Assembly (NCBI GenBank): GCA_947561715.1
Contig: OX387203.1
Span: forward strand, 19,778,001 to 19,842,000
Length of the DNA: 64,000 nt
Reading direction: 5' to 3'
Source: Ascidia mentula
Lineage: Eukaryota; Chordata; Ascidiacea; Phlebobranchia; Ascidiidae
Part shown: piece after piece, positions 48,301 through 57,728 of the stretch
Numbering within the stretch: the stretch's first letter is position 1
Layout: every line of letters starts with the position of its first letter
Program-made: the position numbers and the translations under genes
The notes under the pieces: model-generated
Databases searched by the model: none
What the model saw: only the letters and a program-made list of their open reading frames with translations
Told to the model about the DNA's origin: nothing

Positions 48301-51300
48301 GATCAGCACTCGTGTGTATCGAAAGCCGACGCACACCAATCGGTACTTGTCGTTTAAGTCGGCACATCCGATACAACACAAGGCAGCGGTAGTGCGGTCG
48401 CTGATGGATAGAGCCGAGGCTCTGGTTTCCCGAGAAGAAGACCGTGATAAAGAGGTGAAGTTCATAAAGAAGGTACTGCGGAAACATCTGTATCCGTCAT
48501 GGATGTTTAGAAGAAAGCCTGCGGTCAAGCCACAAGAAACAGCGCCAACTACCGGTACGATCGTTTTGCCATATGTTCCGGTTCTAACAGACACGCTAAG
48601 GCGTATGATGTTGGACTATGGTATTGCGGTCTACACTAAGCCACACAGAACACTGGGCAGGATGTTGTCTCATCCTATCGAGAAGGGCACGGTCCAACCA
48701 AAAGGCGTTGTCTATTACATTCCGTGCAAGGACTGCGGTGGAGCGTACATCGGCGAGACAGGGAGAAGGTTACAGACTCGGTTAAAAGAGCATCGCCGCG
48801 ACGTTGCAGCGAAGAACAGCCAGAGGACAGCACTGGCAAAACACGCTGCCACACTCGGCCACCGAGTTAACTTTGATGACGTGCAAATCCTAGAGATGGA
48901 GGACGATCATACAAAACGTCTGTTCCTGGAGACGCTCCACATCCATAAAAACGACAATTGCATAAACGATAAGGAGTAATGCGTATATTTTCCTGCTGTA
49001 TACAACAACTTGTTGTAAATGTTACGCCCCGCCACACACCTGGTTCACGTGACGATGCAAGCGGTGCCAGTGTTATCTATTCCTTTTTCCTTGTGTTTTT
49101 CCTGCGTTTTTCCTACGTTTTTAGTGTTTTATGTGCGTGATGCTTTACTGTTGACATAACCCTGAAGAAGTCTCGCCGGATGGCAGACGAAACGTTGGTT
49201 TCCAATAAACACGTTAGAAACTAAGTGCCAGAAGAGCAATTCTGATTAATTAGTATGCCTGGCAACAAAAATAGCAGTATAAAAAATGTAAGTTCGTGAA
49301 AAGACTTTATCCGTACTTGTTGATTCTGTGCTGTCCTTGCTGCACGACAATGCTCGCGCATTATTTCCTGCTCACAAGAAATAATTAATTTCTCCCTCTC
49401 AATGGCGTGTTGGACTCTCAATCGAACTCTTTGCTCTTCATGGCCGTTGAATAAATCCACCATGGAATCATTTAAATGTGGAGGAGCAGCAAGAACTGGG
49501 ACAGACAAAAGGCTTTCCTTCCTTCCATTAAGTAAATATCCACCAGTGAACGTCATGTACTCCCAGTAACACTGTGGTGCCTAAAAAGAAGTTTTTTTGA
49601 GGACATCCCATAGCTGCAATAATGTTTAGATGAAAAACATAAAAAAGCCCTGTCACACATGATACTGTGGGTTTAACAATAAAAGTAGGGGGACTTAGTT
49701 TATTATGGAACGAGTTTTCTAAATGTACAGGATTGTCGTTGATATGAAACTGAAAATAAGGATGACTTTATTGCGATTCAACATCGACGATTCTCCTTTT
49801 TTTTCACCCAACATTTCAAACAAATATATTTAATACCTAGCATTCAGACAACAAATAATGATGGTGTTTTGTACCTGAGGAATGATGTTGGCGAAGCGTT
49901 TTCGCTTTTCAAATGTAAGTTTCTGGATCACAGCTCTTTCTTCATACGAGTTTAGTTTATCATTGTTCAAATTTTTTGCTGCTTTTTGAAGTTTTGACAA
50001 TGGAATGTACACCGGTAGTCTTTTTGGTTCACTGCTTTCAAGACATATTGTTGCCACTGACAACCTAAAATGTTGCAAAAAATAAAGTGCTAATAACATG
50101 AGCATTTTTGCATGTATTTAAAAACAAAGATCAGAATGCGAGGTATGAGTTATACTGGATTTCAAGGACAGATTTTTCCAGAATTCAAGAATATAATCAT
50201 TGAACAATTACCTGACAAACAACAATGGCAGGTAATTTAAGGATATTTGACATCATACCTTTGCTGAATATACTCTTGTAACAATTTTTCCCCTTCAGAC
50301 ATTTCCTCTTGTTCCATTATTTTTTCCCCGTTTTCAACACTTTTGTCAATTAAGTCCTCCTGTTTAACTTCAGTGATTTCGTTGTCTTCGTCTACATATG
50401 GTGGTTGGAGCAGAGCGCCATCCAGTGGCTTGTCCTCAGCCTTAGTTGTATTTTGTTCCAATTTAACTGTAGCCGGGGCTTGTACGTCAATAACTGATTT
50501 TTCCACAGCCAAATCTGTATCAGAACTCCTTTCCATTACATTTTCTGAAGATGACATCACATTTGCTGACGATGATATCACACTTGCTGATGGTGACATA
50601 GCATTTGCAGATGATGACATCATATTTGCTGATGATGAGGTCATATTTGCTGATGACGACATCGCGACAGTTGAAGAAGTTGTGGCAAATGTTGATGTCC
50701 CACTTGTTGCCATAAGAGTTGGTTTTAGTGTTGCATTCTTCCTGTGTGAATGCCCAGCTTCAGTTCCTGCTGTGGGGGTTGGGGAGTTCACGCAAACTGG
50801 TAGACTACCTGACTGGGTTTCTGCTATTGCTTCTACCTCTTCTTTTTTTATGATTTTTTGAGTTTTTTTTATCTTTTGTTTGTCTGGAGTCATCCCTAGC
50901 CACGAAGAATCTAGCAGGGAAACCTCAGGCCGCTTCACTGCTTTCTTTTCTACTTTCACATTTGGAAAAGACTCCCGGCGTTTCTGCTGCTGTTTTTTTC
51001 TTTGAAGTTGTTTTTCTTGAAACCGTTTCCGCGCCACTGAGTCAATATCACCAATAAATGCTGAGTTAGAGATCAAAGAAACTTTTTTCAAATCCTGTTT
51101 CACTTCTTTTTTCATTGTTTGTTTGCTAGAAGACTTCTTACTGGAATCAACTTTCTGCATTGTTTTCTGCGTTGATTTAGAAGGTTCTGATAAAGTTTTT
51201 GTCACCTTTTCTTTCAAGTCTGTTTGTGTTTTTTTCGTATCTTCCACAGCTTTTAGTTTCTCACCTTCCTTTGTAGAGGTCGTTGCCACAGAAGGGAGCA

Positions 51301-54300
51301 CAACTATAGGCTCCTTAGTAACAAGTTTGTCATTTTCATCAGCAGACTTTTGTTCAAGTTTAACGCTTGACTTAGTCAAGATTTTCAGGGAGTCTGGTGA
51401 ACTGCTGGGGGGTTTAATAGGATTAAAACTTTGTGTGGTTGTGGGTGGTGTTGGTGACGCAATACAACTGCTAACATAGTTGGCGGAAAGAGGATCCATG
51501 AAGTTACTTGGGATAGTTGTTGTTGTGATCATTGTTCGTGTGTTACTAAAACCACTTGATGGCGACAAAATGCAAGCTGTGCTTGAAAACAGGGTGCTTG
51601 TTGCCGTGGTAACACATGAACTGGATGCAGGAATTTTATTTTCCAAACTTTTGGGTTGTTCAGTTGGGGTTGATTTGAACAATTGGTCAAACAACATTTC
51701 TGATGTCTTATATTTAACAGGGGGTGAAGCAGGTTTTATTAAAACTGTTTTCCTTTCCAAGTCTTTTTCTGTTTCTTTACTTGGTTTCCGAATTTTCTTT
51801 TCAATGCTTTTATTTGTGGAGAAATTGATTGTGGAATTGGATGATTTGGGTTTTCTTGATAAAAAGTAATTTGGGCTTTTCAATGAACTTGATTTATTGG
51901 GACTTTCCCAGTTTTGAAAGAAGCGACCAGTTTCTGGTTTTAGGCTAATCGCATCATTTTCATTAGAAAAGTCATCAGTTAGATCATAAACATCAGTTGT
52001 ATTAATTTGCTTCACGGTGCTGGCAGGTTCATTTAAACAACTCTGAGCAGCTATATTATGAGATCTTGCAACCTGCGCAAGTGGGATTTCCTCCTCACTG
52101 CTCTCAACTTGCGAAGTTTTTGATGGAGTCGTACTTTTGTGAAGTCTGTGTATAATAATATGCTTCACTGGTGACGGTTACTTTATATTCAAATAACTAA
52201 TTTTATCTATAATCAGTAATATATTAACTTAACACATGTTGCAACATGTAATTACATTTTTTGAATAAAGTTATTGACAAAATTGTCAATTTTAGAAGTA
52301 TTGAAAGTTATATTTAATTGCTGTTACAGGTAAATGTTTGGCAAAATAATTATTATTAGTTTCTACTTTTTATTGGTTTTCTCTGTGTCTGAAGAATCAT
52401 CCTCTGAAGTTGAAGTTGAAAACAAACTTTTTCTTTTCTTGGTTTTCTTGCGATTTTTTACCCGACCAAATGCTGTTTTTTTGTTTGTGACTTCATAATT
52501 ACTACTTAAAGAAATTCCAAACTGTTTTACAGACGTGGTTTGGTGGATGAGAGGACCTTCATCAGAATCATCTGATTCAAATGACGATGAAATAATTGAG
52601 CGTTTTTTAAACTTTTTTTCACTTTTAAACAGTTGTCGACTTGCGGGGTTCGATGTCGTTTGTTTGGGCGATTTCAGTGATTGGTCAGATTCCGATTCGG
52701 ATCTAGAATAAATCAACAAAACGTTCTAGAAGAAATTTCTTCATAGCTTTAAAAACCTTATTTATACTGATTTCAGATGTGAAAGAGCTAAAAAAAGAAA
52801 TCAGGCTTAATTCATATCAAATGTTAAAAATAGAATGTGAATACATGTAATGGTGAAATCGCACAGAGAAATAAAAAGTTTGGAAGTCTTGGCCTAAAAA
52901 TGAAAGTTATTTAGTGTGAGGTTTATATTTATTCAACAATTTTACCTTTGTCTCCATGTCTGAGAATCTTTGTTTGTTTTAAAACTGGGTTTGCTTGAAG
53001 AATCACTTTCATCACTCGATATGACCTCCTGCTGCATCATCTTGGTGATTGAATCAGATTCACTCAAGTCCATCGGCCTCTCCCCGTGTTTGTTGGGTAA
53101 TAATGGGTTTGCTCCATGCTTCAAAAGCAATTCCACAAGCTGAAAGAATTCATGCAAATATTCTTGATTACTTTTGCAGCAAGTTTAGCCGGAAGAGGGA
53201 TAAATATGGACTTACATCATGGTGATTGTTGCTAACTGCATCATGCAGAGGGTAATCATTTTCAAAACCTTTCGAATTCACATTTGCACCACTTTCAAGA
53301 AGAAACTTGGCAATATGGTGGTAACCATGGTTACAAGCCTCATGAAGAGGCGTCCAACCTTAAAAATGTTTCATATTTAAAATTTTGTTCATAAAATATT
53401 TCTATTTGAATAAGACTTCTACTTAGTTATTTTACACTGTTTTGTACACTTTGCAGAAACTGATGATGCCCTTTTCAGGGCGAAATATATTTTTCTGACA
53501 AAAATAAAAACATCTTTAAAAGAGCTGTCTGAAAGATTGACTTAAAAGTTTTACTCAGCTGCTAAAATATTTCATGATACAACTCTGCTCACAGAAAGTA
53601 ATTGTGGGCATTAAATATTGTTGCTTTAAAAGACTGCATAGAAAAAAACACACAGGATTACCAGCATAATCTTGCACATTTATATCTGCCCCTTGTTTTA
53701 TTAAATCCATGATTGAGTCAAGATCTCCTCTGATGGTTGCCAGGTGTAAAGGAGTCTCACCACGTTCGTTACGCTTGTGCACTTTGTCTTTTCGACCACT
53801 ACTCCCTGGAGTTTTTCTTGCTTGTGGTGGAGGTGTATTGCTCTGCTCTGGAGAACAAAGTGATTTGTTTCCACAAAAAATCTTCCCAACCGAGAAAGTG
53901 TAAATTGGTTAGAAATAAATCTGAATGTATAAATATTAGCAGCCTTCGCCAAATAGAATATATGTATATATATGTGAACATTCAATAATCTTGAATAAAA
54001 TCAGATCATTTGGTCAATTTAGGTCTTTAAAACTTTCAATGCTAATTTGTTTTAGATGTTGTGTGCCAGGCCCTGGCCAGGATATGGCCACTGTCATCAG
54101 AGAATCATTCACGATAACAGTGGCACAACTAGGGGGACAAGTTTGTCGGCATGCCAGGTACCTTTAGTGTCTGTACCAAGTCTGCAAGCATCATTGTCTA
54201 CACCCAGGGCATGATGAAGTCATTTGAATGGACAAAAACTTTGTTTAATGTTCACCCAGAAAACACATCTAAAACTTGCTATTGTTTCCAAACACGTACA

Positions 54301-55938
54301 ATTGTTGATGGATATGTGGCATTGCTTGTAAAGAAATTTTTCCCATTGGATGGGCCGAGTTCTAAAACTCAAAAACTAATTTTTGTTTCAGAAGAAAAGT
54401 AAGAATATGTTTTTTCAGTATGAATCATAAACACTACAGTTATTATTCAACTTGACCATTGACAACACACTAACTGTATATTAAGGGACAACACACAACC
54501 TGATGACAAATAGTTTTTGTAACACAAACAAGTACTGTTTGATCACTAACCGGTGAAAGTCGTGTTAAGGTTTGGTTACCACATACACTAAACACGCATA
54601 CCAGTATTTTTGTTAAGCTCAATCCAAATCGTGTTATGGCAAAAGCAAGGAAATGATTTTCATTTGTAAACACTCTCTTTATCACCCTGTAATTGTCGGC
54701 AGTTGTGCCACTGCATAACAATATTAGCAAACACTTTTAGCATTATTTGAAAAGTAACAACTTGTTCAATTTCAACTTATTTTAGCTCATTATTAAGTAT
54801 TATACAATTAAATTATCCAATGCCCAGTTTGTAATTTACACAGTTTTTGTGCAGATTAACTGACATTTTTCACATGGTAATGCATTAGCTAAGTATTTAG
54901 GCGCAGATTGATGATAAAACTGCAAAAAGTTGTTTAATTTATCCCCTGATCACATCATTCTTTTTAATCAGGTCTAATGCAACACATAAACTACCTACAT
55001 AAAATAGTGCTTTAAGTATGACTCTATGTACATTTAAAACCAGCCATATACAACGAACAACATATAATATTTTTTTTCCTAAATTGACCTCTTTTCAATG
55101 CCACTTTTTGTCTGTGACACAGGTGGAAACTTCACATTAAATTAATAAATATAAAATAACCTCATGCCAAAATGCAGTTTTGTTTTAAAGAAAACATGTT
55201 TCGCTAAATATATTATTAAGTGATGATGCTGTTTAGTGAACCATGTTTTCCATTAAAACAAAACTGCGTTTTGACACAAAATCATTTTATATTGTACTTT
55301 TAATTAGGTATATATATACAATGTTTGGGAAAAAAATTACTCTCTCTCTATATATGCACAAATATACATGTTAACCAATATATACATCTATGTTACTTGG
55401 TACTGGCAGTGTTAATGTTCTATAATTATATTTTACTAATTCTAAAATTGTGTTGGTGAACTATCATACAAAGGATGAATTCCTTGTATATATCAATTCA
55501 TACAGGTTTGCATCATGTATGCCCAAATGTTCCTGTGGTGTCAAATTTTAACATATTTTTAAGCATATATATATAGCCTAGGAGCACACACAAAAATTCA
55601 AAGTGAGACCTCAACAATCACAGTGATTATTATGTGTAGTAATAACCTTGTTTGATTTTAACGTGAATTCATAATTATTTACCTGTTTTTTCTTCAGCAG
55701 TCATTTGCATAAGTAGAGCTAACTGTTGTCGTTCAGATAAGGGACAATTCTTTGGTCGCATTCCTGTTCCGCCAGCAACATTGCTTTCCTTCTTTTTACG
55801 CTTTTTTTCACCTATAATAACAACATGGAAACAAACTTGCACTCCTCTTTATAATCAACAAATTTACTCACTATTTGAAGTTTTTTCATCAGAATATTCC
55901 TGAGAAATTTTCCTTTTCATTGTTTTAGGGCCTTCCAT
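45309..55938 (-). CDS. ANKRD11/12: ANKRD11/ANKRD12 orthologue, ankyrin-repeat chromatin co-regulator
   Basis: Coding exons in order: 55872-55938, 55683-55811, 53662-53847, 53216-53358, 52946-53139, 52367-52702, 50259-52145, 49875-50064, 49317-49580, 45873-46004, 45600-45710, 45309-45410. They total 3,741 nt with all phases matching, giving 1,246 residues. The N-terminus has SERQQLALLMQMTAEE; three ankyrin repeats follow (KRNERGETPLHLA; WTPLHEACNHGYHHIAKFLL; LVELLLKHGANPLLPN), then a long Ser/Lys-rich disordered middle. The C-terminus matches the family's conserved end: APQCYWEYMTFTGGYLL, ERLKLIISCEQEI-type helix, DRFNTRLFISWIQ and YVPMVNIADDFDLLPA at the stop. Vertebrate relatives are nuclear and bind p160 coactivators and HDACs; the C-terminal region is the part that represses and controls stability. 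It is about half the length of vertebrate ANKRD11. The 46005-49316 intron holds a Penelope-like element. Confidence 0.92.
46065..46657 (-). repeat. Left inverted arm of the Penelope-like element
   Basis: This arm is the reverse complement of 48656-49248, same length. It encodes, on the minus strand, the GIY-YIG end of the element's protein. At the position of the element's stop codon (TAA in the right arm) it has CAA, so a 136-residue frame runs past the normal end. It is not a gene. Confidence 0.92.
46715..48979 (+). CDS. Penelope-like reverse transcriptase with C-terminal GIY-YIG endonuclease
   Basis: The frame is open from 46616; I prefer the Met at 46715 because the first 33 codons fall partly in the inverted arm, giving 754 residues. 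The reverse transcriptase shows TPELYGLPKVHK, VSFDVVSLFTNVP, YFSFRGVFYQQVFGTAMGSP and the catalytic YVDD near 48140, all typical of Penelope-type enzymes. The C-terminal nuclease has GVVYYIPCKDCGGAYIGETG and LQTRLKEHRRDV, the CxxC-containing GIY-YIG form. Enzyme and nuclease together would cut the target and prime cDNA synthesis. The stop is at 48977-48979. Confidence 0.93.
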   Translation: MARRFVRLNFGVASSKVHLHHNHSCLREKILPPSLRFRSPMASKEGRDIMRSCGFRFLKLRIKDAHLRIKNNTHELSGITERLRKDLDMTVFSSLKSYVEEGTLRIVTSGRKKCEEKLGMWREKRKELTVKGCVTNLSDHELTPEQHGVLSLGMNFAITPNVIPWKQILASVEKGLVGQPAHIKSLLQGKVVGCIRSHSGHNTVGSNTPRSYFSAARELRNNQNIVILRADKGNRTVVMNRSEYNTKLLELLSDAKTYKKLSRNPTLSLERKINRFIGYLHREREALSVGEFRQLHCTDGRTPELYGLPKVHKPGVPLRPIVSFIGSPSYMLAKFIARIISPLVGNSPYHVKKSREFAAEVRDLTIADGECMVSFDVVSLFTNVPISVAVTNVMARLEDDSNLEQRTLLSCEDIAQGLKLCLNATYFSFRGVFYQQVFGTAMGSPISVVVANIVMETIEDKALATFAHPPRYWKRYVDDTFAIVDEAQLQLFLTHINHVEDSIKFTLEKESGGKLPFLDTEVIRDEKGLISTRVYRKPTHTNRYLSFKSAHPIQHKAAVVRSLMDRAEALVSREEDRDKEVKFIKKVLRKHLYPSWMFRRKPAVKPQETAPTTGTIVLPYVPVLTDTLRRMMLDYGIAVYTKPHRTLGRMLSHPIEKGTVQPKGVVYYIPCKDCGGAYIGETGRRLQTRLKEHRRDVAAKNSQRTALAKHAATLGHRVNFDDVQILEMEDDHTKRLFLETLHIHKNDNCINDKE
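48656..49248 (+). repeat. Right inverted arm of the Penelope-like element
   Basis: It contains the last about 107 codons of the element's gene, then a 3' non-coding part with AATAAA near 49204. Beyond it, 49249-49278 holds a short tail ending AAAAATAGCAGTAT, a sequence that also follows the left arm at 46658. Confidence 0.92.
49162..49194 (+). ncRNA. Hammerhead-ribozyme-like core in the Penelope arm
   Basis: CTGAAGA is followed by a stem that can form (GTCT with AGAC, GCC with GGC, loop GGAT), then GAAAC, which is the order of the hammerhead core CUGANGA, stem II, GAAA. Penelope-like elements are known to carry hammerhead motifs in their ends. An extra A between the first core box and stem II, and unclear stems I and III, make activity uncertain. 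The mirror copy is at 46119-46151. Confidence 0.45.
50533..50664 (-). repeat. Serine-rich heptad repeat inside ANKRD11/12
   Basis: Within the long exon, the protein reads seven near-copies of SSSANVM (variants TSSSANM, SPSASVI, SSSENVM) encoded by about 21-bp units. The region is predicted to be disordered and lies about 100 residues before the end of the long exon. Tandem coding repeats of this kind are expected to vary in number between individuals. Confidence 0.85.
54118..54713. mobile_element. hAT-like non-autonomous element in an ANKRD11/12 intron
   Basis: The ends are a perfect 13-bp inverted repeat, CAGTGGCACAACT at 54118-54130 and its complement at 54701-54713. CAGTGG starts are typical of hAT transposons. 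The body of 596 bp encodes no transposase. Flanking 8-mers (CACGATAA and CATAACAA) are only partly alike, so a target duplication, if present, has decayed. Confidence 0.6.
55150..55297. repeat. Long imperfect hairpin in an ANKRD11/12 intron
   Basis: Two arms of about 60 nt (about 55150-55208 and 55231-55297) are inverted copies sharing ATATAAAAT, GCAGTTTTGTTTTAA and AAAACATG, with a loop of about 20 nt. Many mismatches are transitions. It could be a small foldback transposon or a structured RNA. Animal pre-miRNAs usually have shorter arms. Confidence 0.55.
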
Positions 55939-57728
55939 AACACATTATGTCACTATATCAAAATGATAAATCAACTAACACCATCTACATACACAGATTG
56001 GCTGCTCACTGCTGGAGCAAAGTAAAAAAAACCTTAGTAGCTATTCTAAATTATAACGGCACAGGCCATATGCTGGCATTGCTTGATATTGACGCATGAA
56101 CATAAATATTATAAACAGTGTAGCTATTGTACGCGTTGCAAATAAAAAAACACAGACTACTAAATTCTTGAAATAAATAAAAAATACTTCAGACTTGGAA
56201 AAGAAAAAACCGTTTTCCTTCAAAAGTATCTTCACACTGATTGAAGAAACTCTACAATTTTTGTGATGTACCTTTCAATTAATAGCATTTATATTAAAAC
56301 ATGGCGTCATTTTTATCGAATCACGATTTTAATGCCGCTTTTAGTGCTATTTACCGAGTCAAGTCCACAAAAATGAATAAGTGTACCGTATTCATCGGTT
56401 CGCTACGACAGGGGTTTACAACGACGTCGTGTCGCTAACCGAATGCGGTCATGGGAAAAAAAAAGACTCACTTTCGTTTACTATCACAGAAGGAAAAGGG
56501 GGAAAAGAGCATTACGAAGCACTGAACACCGATAAAAGCAGAAGGTGGTAAAGTCAGGAGGCGCCCTTTTGTGGAGGCGATTTCATCCGAGATAACCATC
56601 TGACGTATAGGATCACAACCAGTATAGCCTGCTGCATATAACAATATATATACATATATATATAATTACGGCATACACTGCAACCCGCGGCCAAAACTGC
56701 CCCGCTTGGTCTTAAAAATTGACCCGCCAGGCAAGCAGAATTGATATAGATTAGTATCACTCAGAAAATTGTTCATTCTGCAGGAAATTTTACTGGACAT
56801 TTTTACTTGGATTAGTCGCATAAGCTTTTTGCAAACATTACTCACGTGACACTTTTTCCGCCCTGTAAAATTTTTGATAATTTCTGGCCCGCGAGTCGAA
56901 AAGGTTACCTATACGATTTAAGTCCATCAAGGTGTAGATAGGAAGGTTAATGTTCATTTTAATATGTGAAGTTTAGAGGTACGACAGTTTTGGATAAAGA
57001 AAATGACAGATTCAATCGGATATAGAGTCGGACAGGGCATCGCAAACCCATTAGAACTTCGGTGAAAAATTTGAAACGTTTTATAAGCTGATTATCCAGT
57101 ATGCATCTGGATATCTGTGGTTGATACGAATCCTTATTTGATTTTCTTGAACCACCTTTGTTTTAATTTTCTTGGCCCCTTTTCTGTGTTTTCTTTTATT
57201 TACCGTGTTGTTTGCACATACATATTTTTTTTACAAGAAGAGATTCAAAATTAACTAAATATTATGAATGGTAGCGTCTGCGGAAAAATACGAAAACCGT
57301 GTGTTTTTTTTATTTTTCTTCCGCTTCGAAATTTCAACCAATAATAATTTTAAATAATTTTTTGGATCATAACCCCAGGTTGTTGAATACTTTTCCACTG
57401 AAATTGAATAATAAACAATACTTGTACGATCTTTATTACAAATATGATGGCAGCTTTAATCACAAGCAAAAATACTGGCATTTCATAACAAACATAAAAC
57501 AGCTCTTACTTTTACTAAGAGTCAATATTTCGCGTTACGTAACAAGAGGTTACAATGGAATTAAGAATGTTGGTAAATTTGAGCAAAGCATTACAGACCA
57601 AAAGTTTGGAAACATGAGTTGCATCGACCAATGTTTGCTTGTTGTAATTTAGCCCACATGAAACTTAAGGCAATGAAACTCATCAGCGCAAACAAAACTT
57701 TGTACATTTCTGAAAAAGTTCGAATCAT
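55939..57728. other. Intergenic region between ANKRD11/12 and the ETS gene
   Basis: No supported gene. A TATATA-rich tract lies near 56645. The interval should hold the ANKRD11/12 promoter and 5' UTR and the ETS gene 3' UTR, since both genes lie on the minus strand. A 117-residue plus-strand frame at 57299-57652 has no recognisable domain. Confidence 0.5.

Larger units (their letters stand above)
46068..49278 (+). mobile_element. Penelope-like retroelement with inverted arms, apparently intact
   Basis: A full-length reverse transcriptase plus GIY-YIG gene is flanked by two inverted arms of 593 bp (46065-46657 and 48656-49248). The 13-nt sequence ATAAAAAATGTAA occurs at 46055-46067 and at 49279-49291 and is the likely target-site duplication. 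The left arm is an inverted partial copy of the element's 3' end, a layout known for Penelope elements. Without the element the host intron would be 88 bp. The reading frame is unbroken and the arms are nearly identical, so the insertion is probably young. It lies on the strand opposite to ANKRD11/12. Confidence 0.93.

Noticed and set aside
47005..48594. Minus-strand frames of 75-155 codons opposite the reverse transcriptase
   Set aside because: They are shadows of the intact plus-strand Penelope gene.
50343..51869. Three plus-strand frames opposite the long ANKRD11/12 exon
   Set aside because: They are mirror frames of a Ser/Lys-rich coding exon whose minus-strand frame fits a conserved gene with matching phases.
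54151..54402. 83-codon plus-strand frame in an ANKRD11/12 intron
   Set aside because: It lies inside the hAT-like element and shows no transposase motif.
44460..55938. Trans-spliced operon of the minus-strand genes
   Set aside because: Gaps of about 850 bp and 1.8 kb between the genes are far larger than the near-zero gaps of known tunicate operons.
57299..57652. 117-codon plus-strand frame between ANKRD11/12 and the ETS gene
   Set aside because: AT-rich, Asn- and Lys-heavy, no domain and no splice or start context.
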